From positions 1 to 6,635 of the forward strand of contig DATJLT010000021.1 in NCBI GenBank assembly GCA_035509195.1: a stretch of 6,635 nucleotides of DNA, given 5' to 3'. Position numbers and translations under genes: made by a program. The notes beneath the pieces were generated by a model. The model was not told where the DNA came from, searched no databases, and was given only the letters and a program-made list of their open reading frames with translations. Origin of the DNA: Chersky-822 sp035509195 (GTDB lineage Bacteria > Actinomycetota > Actinomycetes > Streptosporangiales > Streptosporangiaceae). Below are positions 1 through 4,085 of the stretch, one piece after another; within the stretch, counting starts at the first letter, position 1; every line of letters begins with the position of its first letter.

Positions 1-24
1 AAGCCACGACCACGAAGGCACCGG

Positions 25-47
25 TCCGGCTCGAGACCTGAGCCGGA
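25..47 (-). terminator. Stem-loop after nfo, probable terminator
   Basis: An 8-bp perfect stem (TCCGGCTC paired with GAGCCGGA) closes a 7-nt loop. It begins 4 nt beyond the nfo stop codon, read on the minus strand. No U-tract follows, which is common for actinobacterial terminators. Because the stem is symmetric, it could also end a plus-strand gene lying to the left of the window. The function is inferred from position and shape only. Confidence 0.45.
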
Positions 48-51
48 GCGG

Positions 52-849
52 TCAGGCCCGGCTCAGCCGTGCCTGCAGCCAGCGGACGTCGGCGGCTGCG
101 TCCGGTGTCTCGCAGATCGCGGTTGCCGCAGCCGAGCGCACCACGTCGATGAGCAGGTCTGGCTCGATCTGACCCTCCTCCATGCCCGCGTGCCGGTCAC
201 GGCCTGAGCCAAACTCGTCCCGCGAGTTGTTGCAGTGCACCAGGTCGATCCGGCCGGTGATCGCCTTGACGCGATCAACGACGGTAGCCAGGTCCTCGCC
301 CGCCGAGTAGGCATGGCAGGTGTCCAGGCAGAAGCCGACGTCATCGCCGCCGCCCTCGGCAATGGCTTCCCAGAGGCGCGCGATGTTGTCGAGGCTCCTC
401 GCCATCGCGCCGTCGCCCCCGGCCGTGTTCTCGATCAGCATCGGCAGCGGCCGGTCGATGCGCTCGACCGCCTTCCGCCAGCTGTCGTAACCCTCGGCCG
501 GATCCGTCCCGGCCGTGACATGCCCGCCGTGAACGATGAGGCCGGCTGCGCCGATCGCCGCCGCCGCGGTGAGCTGCTGCTCCAGAATCTTCCGGCTGGG
601 AATCCTGATCCGGTTGTTCGGCGACGCCACGTTGACGACATACGGCGCGTGCACGTAAGCGACGACTCCGGCGGCGGCGAATTCGGCCCTGATCTGAGCG
701 GGGTCGTGCCCTCCCGGGTACTGGGGTGCCTTCCAGTCCTGCGGGTCGCCCAGGAAGAACTGGACGGTGTCAACGCCCATCGCCTTCGCCACTTCGAGTG
801 GATAGCCATCATGAAGGTGGGCTCCGATCCTGGCCATGCCCCTGAGCAT
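52..849 (-). CDS. nfo: Endonuclease IV (deoxyribonuclease IV, AP endonuclease)
   Basis: This is a 265-residue TIM-barrel enzyme of the AP endonuclease family 2. The family cuts the DNA backbone 5' to abasic sites in base-excision repair, using three metal ions in the cytoplasm. All nine expected metal ligands are visible: H67, H107, E140 (in IENTAGGD), D176 and H179 (in CLDTCHAYSAG), H205 (in VHCNNS), D218 and H220 (in GRDRHAG) and E247 (in ICETP). The segment usually written HLNDS reads HCNNS here, a mild variation. Length is slightly under the roughly 280 residues of E. coli Nfo. Three starts are possible: GTG 855, ATG 849 and ATG 837. I chose 849 because AGGA lies 8 nt upstream. The gene follows the small membrane protein gene by 30 nt on the same strand, so the two are probably co-transcribed. 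The family call is firm; the exact start is not. Confidence 0.9.
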   Translation of the reverse strand: MLRGMARIGAHLHDGYPLEVAKAMGVDTVQFFLGDPQDWKAPQYPGGHDPAQIRAEFAAAGVVAYVHAPYVVNVASPNNRIRIPSRKILEQQLTAAAAIGAAGLIVHGGHVTAGTDPAEGYDSWRKAVERIDRPLPMLIENTAGGDGAMARSLDNIARLWEAIAEGGGDDVGFCLDTCHAYSAGEDLATVVDRVKAITGRIDLVHCNNSRDEFGSGRDRHAGMEEGQIEPDLLIDVVRSAAATAICETPDAAADVRWLQARLSRA

Positions 850-879
850 AGCCACGGTCCTGCCCGGAGTGACCGGCGG

Positions 880-1191
880 TTAGATGCTGAACCCGCCGTG
901 CGCGATGCCGAGACCGAGGCCAACGAAAGAGCCGACGACGCCGCAGATGATGACAATCCGCTGCTCGGTCGTCGCGGAGGCCATCTGCGCGGTCATGCCG
1001 ACGAAAAACGCGGTAACACCGAGCAAGGTTCCTACGAAATGGGCGACGTTCATCAGGCCGAGCACCATCGAGATCACGCCTGCGACCAGCGTGTAGGCTG
1101 CGGCCGAGTTGATCACAGGATGGCGCTGGCCATCGCTGTTCAACCTAAGGCGAAGCGTGTGCGATTCGGACCGGGCCTGCGGCTGCGACAC
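880..1191 (-). CDS. Small three-helix membrane protein, unknown function
   Basis: A 103-residue protein with a polar N-terminus (residues 1-28) and three hydrophobic segments at about 31-49, 51-70 and 79-97. The glycine- and valine-rich helices resemble the DUF4190-like pattern of small actinobacterial membrane proteins, but I cannot assign the family. No catalytic motif is visible. The GTG at 1191 is preferred over the in-frame GTG at 1200. A full-strength Shine-Dalgarno sequence, AGGAGGTGA, occupies 1205-1197 and so overlaps the upstream codon, while AGGAGG sits 8 nt before 1191. The gene lies just upstream of nfo on the same strand and is divergent from the rpsF operon. A role in DNA repair should not be inferred from co-transcription alone. 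It is very likely a real gene; its function is unknown. Confidence 0.75.
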   Translation of the reverse strand: MSQPQARSESHTLRLRLNSDGQRHPVINSAAAYTLVAGVISMVLGLMNVAHFVGTLLGVTAFFVGMTAQMASATTEQRIVIICGVVGSFVGLGLGIAHGGFSI

Positions 1192-1410
1192 GGCCGTCAC
1201 CTCCTGTTAGACGCGCGTCTGCGCCGGGACAGACCAAGCGGTGCGAGTTCTCGTGATCATAATGCCCTAATCGCGATCGCACGGGGCACGCCCGGTTGCC
1301 TTATGCCCACTGTTTTCCCGGCGGCGGTGCGCCTAAGCGCGAGCGCGGTTCCTTTGACTGTCAGTCCTTGCTGGCACCATGGCATGTGCCGTGGCTGGTA
1401 CGCTTACTGG

Positions 1411-1439
1411 TCTGCGTGGTGGCAAAACGCACACGCAGA
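1411..1439 (+). promoter_or_regulatory. Leader hairpin upstream of the rpsF control structure
   Basis: TCTGCGTG pairs perfectly with CACGCAGA. After a single bulged G at about 1419, a further TG/CA step extends the stem to 10 bp around an A-rich 8-nt loop. It ends one base before the structure that holds the rpsF ribosome binding site, so it would lie in the rpsF 5' leader if transcription starts upstream of it. It may fold as part of the same regulatory RNA, or may simply be a separate stem. The function is inferred. Confidence 0.4.
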
Positions 1440-1440
1440 T

Positions 1441-1483
1441 CCTCCTGTCACGGAAAGACCGTGACCGCTGAGTCCGAAGGAGG
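1441..1483 (+). promoter_or_regulatory. Candidate S6:S18-binding leader that sequesters the rpsF SD
   Basis: Two stems can form. P1 pairs CCTCCT (1441-1446) with AGGAGG (1478-1483), which is the rpsF Shine-Dalgarno sequence itself. P2 stacks directly on it, pairing GTCACGG (1447-1453) with CCGTGAC (1459-1465) around the loop AAAGA. All 13 pairs are Watson-Crick. On the 3' side only, 12 unpaired bases separate P2 from P1 and contain CCG at 1474-1476 just before P1. A stem with a one-sided loop carrying CCG, upstream of rpsF, is the published description of the S6:S18-responsive mRNA motif as I remember it. The pairing is seen in the sequence; the protein binding and the translational repression are inferred. 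Confidence 0.6.
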
Positions 1484-1493
1484 CATGGTCGGC

Positions 1494-1784
1494 ATGCGCC
1501 GGTACGAGATGATGATCATTCTCGATCCTTCGCTAGAAGAGCGAACCGTTCAGCCCTCACTTGACCAGTTCCTGAAGGTCGTGACCACTGCCGGAGGTAC
1601 CGTCGACAAGGTTGACGTCTGGGGTAGGCGGCGGCTTGCCTACGACATCGATAAGAAGTCCGAGGGAATCTACACGGTCATCGACCTTATTGCCGAGCCT
1701 GACACGGTCAAGGAACTTGACCGCCAGCTCAACCTCAACGAGGCCGTCATGCGGACGAAGATTCTCCGCCCCGACCGGCACTGA
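1494..1784 (+). CDS. rpsF: 30S ribosomal protein S6
   Basis: A 96-residue protein beginning MRRYEMMIILDPSLEE, the typical bacterial S6 opening, and containing WGRRRLAYDIDKKSEGIY, the conserved RNA- and S18-facing region. S6 forms a heterodimer with S18 that joins the platform of the 30S subunit. Length matches actinobacterial S6. I chose the ATG at 1494 over the in-frame ATG at 1485. The AAGGAGG at 1477-1483 lies 10 nt upstream of 1494 but only 1 nt from 1485, and homologues generally start at MRRYE. It is the first gene of the rpsF-ssb-rpsR-rplI run, with ssb starting 28 nt after its stop. Its ribosome binding site is paired in the leader structure at 1441-1483, so its translation may be autoregulated. 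Confidence 0.95.
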   Translation: MRRYEMMIILDPSLEERTVQPSLDQFLKVVTTAGGTVDKVDVWGRRRLAYDIDKKSEGIYTVIDLIAEPDTVKELDRQLNLNEAVMRTKILRPDRH

Positions 1785-1812
1785 TCCGCGATCAGCAGAC
1801 GGGAGCACCCCG

Positions 1813-2337
1813 ATGGCAGCAGGCGACACTCAGATCACCGTCATAGGCAACCTCGTTGACGACCCGCAGCTCCGTTACACCGCGACCGGGCAAGCGGTCG
1901 CCAGTTTCCGAGTGGCCTCGACCCCTCGGTTCCTTGACAGGAACACGAACGAGTGGAAAGACGGCGATTCGCTGTTCATGTCCTGCAGCGTCTGGAGGCA
2001 GGCGGCCGAGAACGTTGCGGAAAGCTTGCAGCGCGGCATGCGCGTCATCGTCTCAGGACGGCTCAAGCAGCGTTCCTACGAGACGAAGGAAGGCGAGAAG
2101 CGCACCGTCTACGAGGTTGAAGTAGACGAGGTGGGCCCGTCACTACGGAACGCGTCAGCCAAGGTCGTCAGGTCAAACCGGGCTACCGGTGGCCAGGGTG
2201 GCTCTGGCGGGCAGGGCGGCTACGGCAGTTCTGGCGGCGGCTACGGCAGCTCGGGCGGCGGAGGCGGCCGGGCCAGCGACGACCCCTGGAGCTCAGAGCC
2301 TGCCGACAGCGGCTTCAGCGACGAGCCACCGTTCTAA
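1813..2337 (+). CDS. ssb: Single-stranded DNA-binding protein
   Basis: A 174-residue SSB. Residues 1 to about 112 form the OB fold (TVIGNLVDDPQLRYT, SVWRQAAENVAESL, MRVIVSGRLKQRSYE). A glycine-rich linker follows at about 126-156 with a repeated GYGSSGG element, and the acidic tail ends SDEPPF. That tail is the protein-interaction tip used by SSB partners during replication, recombination and repair. The protein works as a tetramer on single-stranded DNA at the fork, alongside the DnaB helicase encoded downstream. The ATG at 1813 is preceded by GGGAG 7 nt away, and the protein then begins MAAGDTQITVIGNL as expected. The open frame extends upstream through rpsF, but that part is out of frame with it and is not SSB. 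The gene is the second in the operon, followed by a 74-nt spacer with two hairpins. Confidence 0.95.
   Translation: MAAGDTQITVIGNLVDDPQLRYTATGQAVASFRVASTPRFLDRNTNEWKDGDSLFMSCSVWRQAAENVAESLQRGMRVIVSGRLKQRSYETKEGEKRTVYEVEVDEVGPSLRNASAKVVRSNRATGGQGGSGGQGGYGSSGGGYGSSGGGGGRASDDPWSSEPADSGFSDEPPF
2218..2259 (+). repeat. Two 21-bp tandem repeats coding the SSB linker
   Basis: Two adjacent 21-bp units each encode GYGSSGG. They differ only at synonymous positions (AGT TCT against AGC TCG). Shorter GGQGG-like units flank them. This is the low-complexity, length-variable linker between the OB fold and the acidic tip of SSB, and it probably changes length by slippage or unequal recombination. Confidence 0.8.
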
Positions 2338-2352
2338 CTCAAACCAAGTCAA

Positions 2353-2391
2353 TCCCGCTCAGGCGGGAGACCATCCCCGCTGACGGCGGGG
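2353..2391 (+). promoter_or_regulatory. Twin hairpins between ssb and rpsR
   Basis: Two similar GC-rich stem-loops sit in the 74-nt gap. The first is TCCCGC/GCGGGA with a 4-nt loop (2353-2368), and the second is CCCCGC/GCGGGG with a 5-nt loop (2375-2391). The second ends 7 nt before the AAGGAG ribosome binding site of rpsR at 2399-2404. There is no T-run, so full termination is unlikely. They may be an attenuator, an RNase processing or stability element, or a folded spacer that insulates rpsR translation. The arms of the two stems can also cross-pair, giving alternative folds. Confidence 0.5.
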
Positions 2392-2411
2392 CTCTGATAA
2401 GGAGCACCACG

Positions 2412-2648
2412 ATGGCCAAGCCACCAATTCGCAAGCCTAAGAAGAAGGTTTGCCTTTTCTGCCAGGAGAAAGTCGCCAGGGTCGACTACAAGGACACAGC
2501 GACGCTCCGCAAGTTCATCTCCGACCGCGGCAAGATCAGGGCCCGTCGGGTCTCAGGTAACTGCACCAGGCACCAGCGCGACGTCGCCACGGCGATCAAG
2601 AACGCCCGCGAGATGGCGCTGCTGCCCTACACGAGCACGGCTCGCTGA
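2412..2648 (+). CDS. rpsR: 30S ribosomal protein S18, zinc-binding type
   Basis: A 78-residue S18 with the core YKDTATLRKFISDRGKIRARRVSGNC and the ending ALLPYTSTAR, matching actinobacterial S18. C14 and C17 (CLFC), with C51 and H54 (CTRH), make up the zinc-ribbon set of the 'C+' form. Many actinobacteria also carry a 'C-' S18 elsewhere that replaces it in zinc shortage; none is in this window. S18 pairs with S6 on the 30S platform, so encoding both in one operon fits their joint assembly. AAGGAG lies 7 nt before the ATG. The basic N-terminus (PIRKPKKK) is normal for the family. The rplI start follows 21 nt downstream. Confidence 0.95.
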   Translation: MAKPPIRKPKKKVCLFCQEKVARVDYKDTATLRKFISDRGKIRARRVSGNCTRHQRDVATAIKNAREMALLPYTSTAR

Positions 2649-2669
2649 AGCCGAGGGAGGTAAGAGACG

Positions 2670-3131
2670 ATGAGCGGTTCGCCGATGAAGCTCATCTTGA
2701 CCCAGGAGGTCTCCGGCCTGGGTTCCCCCGGCGACGTGGTTGAGGTCGCCGGCGGTTACGGAAGGAATTACCTGGTGCCGCGCGGGTTCGCGATGCGCTG
2801 GTCCAAAGGAGCGGAGAAGCAGATCGAGTTGATCAAGCGGGCCCGCGCGGCCCGCGAGATCCGCAGCGTCGAGGACGCGAGGGCCGCCGCCGAGCGGCTC
2901 CGCGGCATGCGGGTCAGGCTGCACACACGTGCGGGTAGCGGTGGACGGCTGTTCGGCTCAGTGTCCACCTCCGACATCGCCACGGCCGTCAAGAACGCGG
3001 GCGGCCCGGAACTCGACCGCCGCAAGATCGAGGTCGGTAACCCCATCAAGACCGTCGGCTCCCATCAGGTCGCCGTTCGCCTGCACCCCGAGGTGAGCGC
3101 GACTTTGGATGTCGAGGTCATCGGGTCCTGA
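2670..3131 (+). CDS. rplI: 50S ribosomal protein L9
   Basis: A 153-residue L9. The N-terminal RNA-binding domain contains KLILTQEVSGLGSPGDVVEVAGGYGRNYLVPRGFA, the family signature. A long charged connecting helix follows at about residues 46-80, then a C-terminal domain (GRLFGSVSTSDIATAV, VGSHQVAVRLHPEV). L9 binds 23S rRNA near the L1 stalk and helps keep the reading frame. The start at 2670 is chosen because GGGAGG (2655-2660) lies 9 nt upstream. The more usual family start, MKLIL, would be at 2685, but it is 24 nt from that site, so this protein probably carries five extra N-terminal residues. It is the last gene of the ribosomal run and is followed by a strong stem-loop. Confidence 0.95.
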   Translation: MSGSPMKLILTQEVSGLGSPGDVVEVAGGYGRNYLVPRGFAMRWSKGAEKQIELIKRARAAREIRSVEDARAAAERLRGMRVRLHTRAGSGGRLFGSVSTSDIATAVKNAGGPELDRRKIEVGNPIKTVGSHQVAVRLHPEVSATLDVEVIGS

Positions 3132-3150
3132 CCCGCTTTCTGCCGTTTGC

Positions 3151-3198
3151 GTGAGCCCGGTCCTTCCGAAGGTCCGGGCTCACGTGCGTTGCCGCACG
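3151..3198 (+). terminator. Stem-loop terminator after rplI, with a second hairpin
   Basis: GTGAGCCCGG (3151-3160) pairs perfectly with CCGGGCTCAC (3174-3183), and the apex can pair further (CCTT with AAGG). The hairpin starts 20 nt after the rplI stop. A second stem, CGTGCG with CGCACG (3183-3198), follows immediately. No T-run is present, as is often the case in high-GC actinobacteria. This most likely ends the rpsF-ssb-rpsR-rplI transcript and separates it from dnaB, which then needs its own promoter. Confidence 0.75.
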
Positions 3199-3212
3199 CA
3201 GGGCCGGGCCAG

Positions 3213-3350
3213 CAGCATTAGATGTCCAGCGATGCTGCCCGTCACGCCCCGGGTACAGCATTAGAGTCCCAGCGACGTCACAGGAACAGCATCAAGTGAC
3301 CACCGTTGTTGCTGGATCCACCCTGGCCGGCAGCAACGTATGACCATAGA
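3213..3350. repeat. Four degenerate CAGCA-starting direct repeats
   Basis: A roughly 20-nt motif recurs at 3213, 3256, 3287 and 3331. Copies 1 and 2 are close (CAGCATTAGATGTCCAGCGA and CAGCATTAGAGTCCCAGCGA). Copies 3 and 4 are more diverged but share TGACCA at the same offset. Copies 1 and 4 are both followed by TGCTGCCCG. Spacing is irregular (43, 31 and 44 nt). Two inverted pairings overlap them: GCAGCAT with ATGCTGC (3212-3238), and GTTGCTG with CAGCAAC (3308-3337). The function is unknown. They may be protein-binding sites, a decayed small repeat family, or structured RNA. Confidence 0.5.
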
Positions 3351-3672
3351 TGCTGCCCGCCCGGTGCCGGGCAGAGGCTCGCTGTCGCCCGTGCGGCCGG
3401 TTCCCTAACTCGGACCGGGTCGGGACGGATGACAACCGCTGGTAGCCCGCGAGCCGCCTGGCTACCTCGGGATCGAGTTCGGCTAGCAGTGCCCACAGTT
3501 CTGCCACCCGCGCGACGATCGGCTCGGTAGCTCCGGTCTGAGTCGGCCCGGTCAGGCTCGCGAGTTCGTCAATGGCGTGTTCGATCTCCGTCAGACGCTG
3601 TTCCGTCCGGCTGTTGGTTAGCTGGCCCTCGGGCCCGGCGTCTTGGCGCGTTTCCGCAGCTATCGAACACAT
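3292..3672 (-). CDS. Hypothetical helical protein, uncertain
   Basis: This is an open frame of 126 residues, divergent from dnaB. Residues about 24-78 look coding: TEQRLTEIEHAIDELASL, then VARVAELWALLAELDPEVARRLAGYQRL. They are rich in acidic and leucine-patterned helix, with G/C-biased third positions. I recognise no family. The last 45 or so residues are arginine-rich and run through the degenerate repeats downstream, so they may be a non-conserved tail or a sign of an eroded 3' end. No Shine-Dalgarno sequence precedes the ATG at 3672. A TAGCCT hexamer six bases upstream could be a -10 for a leaderless transcript. An in-frame stop lies just upstream, so no earlier start exists. It may be a small real gene, a decaying one, or chance. 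Confidence 0.4.
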   Translation of the reverse strand: MCSIAAETRQDAGPEGQLTNSRTEQRLTEIEHAIDELASLTGPTQTGATEPIVARVAELWALLAELDPEVARRLAGYQRLSSVPTRSELGNRPHGRQRASARHRAGSIYGHTLLPARVDPATTVVT

Positions 3673-3785
3673 GATCGAAGGCTAGCCGGCCAGGGGTTCC
3701 TTCGACGGCCATTCGGCCGGATTGGAAGGTGCAGCCAGAGGTCCAATCTCCCGGCGTTTACTGGCCGCGAAGCTGGCATCTCGCG

Positions 3786-3794
3786 TGTGGATAA
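3786..3794 (-). promoter_or_regulatory. DnaA box, perfect TTATCCACA
   Basis: TGTGGATAA on the plus strand is the exact complement of the consensus DnaA box TTATCCACA. It lies about 290 nt before the dnaB start, and 113 nt before the divergent hypothetical gene's start codon. It is oriented opposite to the other boxes in this spacer. The match is seen; DnaA binding is inferred. Confidence 0.65.
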
Positions 3795-3901
3795 CTCGGC
3801 TCCCGCCCGGCGCTATCCCAAGCAGGAAAGTTTCTTCTGCGCACAGGGGGTGGACGGTATCACCGCAGCTAGAGGGCCAGACAGCGACCACGGTGGCGAC
3901 G

Positions 3902-3910
3902 ATGTCCACA
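3902..3910 (+). promoter_or_regulatory. DnaA box, one mismatch (ATGTCCACA)
   Basis: ATGTCCACA differs by one base from TTGTCCACA, the form common at high-GC actinobacterial origins. A weaker two-mismatch site, GTCTTCACA, follows at 3947-3955. Alone, this site would not be reported. It gains weight from lying between two perfect boxes. Confidence 0.45.
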
Positions 3911-3957
3911 GCCCGATCCCCAGGTAGCGCACAACAGGATCGGCGTGTCTTCACAGG

Positions 3958-3978
3958 TTATCCACAATCTTATGCACA
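3958..3978 (+). promoter_or_regulatory. Paired DnaA boxes, 12-nt repeat spacing
   Basis: A perfect TTATCCACA at 3958-3966 is followed by TTATGCACA at 3970-3978, which fits the relaxed consensus TTATNCACA. Both are on the same strand, and their starts are 12 bp apart, close to one helical turn, so two DnaA molecules could bind on the same face. The pair ends 107 nt before the dnaB start codon. The surrounding spacer (3673-4085) has no other gene that I accept, and no obvious A/T-rich unwinding element. Confidence 0.65.
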
Positions 3979-3997
3979 AGTCGATTGGACGCATGAA

Positions 3998-4027
3998 CAG
4001 CCGCGGCTGAACACTGTCAGAACTGAC
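3998..4027. repeat. Two short palindromes in the dnaB upstream region
   Basis: CAGCCGCGGCTG (3998-4009) is a perfect 12-bp palindrome. GTCAGAACTGAC (4016-4027) is a perfect 5+2+5 inverted repeat. They lie between the paired DnaA boxes and the longer inverted repeat at 4030-4057, so four kinds of symmetric or repeated site occupy just 100 bases. They may be operator half-sites or leader RNA stems. Neither is recognised as the site of a named regulator. Confidence 0.45.
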
Positions 4028-4029
4028 TG

Positions 4030-4057
4030 TCGTAACCGTTCGATAGAACGGTTACGA
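4030..4057. promoter_or_regulatory. Perfect 12+4+12 inverted repeat before dnaB
   Basis: TCGTAACCGTTC and GAACGGTTACGA are exact reverse complements separated by GATA. The repeat ends 28 nt before the dnaB start codon. As DNA it has the size and symmetry of a dimeric repressor operator. As RNA it would be a strong 12-bp hairpin with a GATA tetraloop close to the ribosome binding site. The core reads GTTC-N4-GAAC, the reverse order of the actinobacterial LexA box GAAC-N4-GTTC, so it is not an SOS box. The identity of any binding protein is unknown. Confidence 0.65.
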
Positions 4058-4085
4058 GAAGAGGCCGAATCGGGGGTGAAGCCTG

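Larger units (their letters stand above)
1192..1493. other. Divergent intergenic region between membrane gene and rpsF
   Basis: About 300 bases lie between the two divergent starts, and I see no gene in them. Near the minus-strand gene there is a perfect 12-bp palindrome, AGACGCGCGTCT, at 1209-1220, followed by its Shine-Dalgarno sequence. TATGAT on the minus strand at 1262-1257 could be a -10 element for that gene, but no good -35 accompanies it. On the plus strand, TACGCT at 1399-1404 fits the loose actinobacterial TAnnnT pattern, also without a convincing -35. The last 83 bases form two consecutive hairpins, annotated separately. Promoter positions are therefore only suggested. Confidence 0.5.

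Noticed and set aside
3..41. Possible C-terminal end of a plus-strand gene (reading ATTTKAPVRLET, stop at 39-41)
   Set aside because: Only 13 codons are visible, other frames are also open, and nothing identifies a protein.
235..1464. A 409-residue plus-strand open frame across nfo and the membrane gene
   Set aside because: It is antisense to two well-supported genes, its protein is a histidine- and arginine-rich composition with no motif, and long antisense frames are expected at high GC.
3213..3350. The CAGCA repeats as a CRISPR array
   Set aside because: The copies are strongly diverged, the spacing is irregular (43, 31 and 44 nt), and no cas gene is nearby.
3682..3954. A 90-residue minus-strand frame, and the overlapping plus frames 3643-3927 and 3722-4141
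   Set aside because: They run through the DnaA boxes and the palindromes, have no ribosome binding sites and no recognisable protein pattern.
3786..3978. Calling the DnaA-box cluster the chromosomal origin oriC
   Set aside because: There are only two perfect boxes plus two weaker ones, no A/T-rich unwinding region, and no dnaA or dnaN next to it. A regulatory or titration role is safer.
4038..4049. GTTC-N4-GAAC as a LexA (SOS) box for dnaB
   Set aside because: The actinobacterial LexA box is GAAC-N4-GTTC; the half-sites here are in the opposite order.
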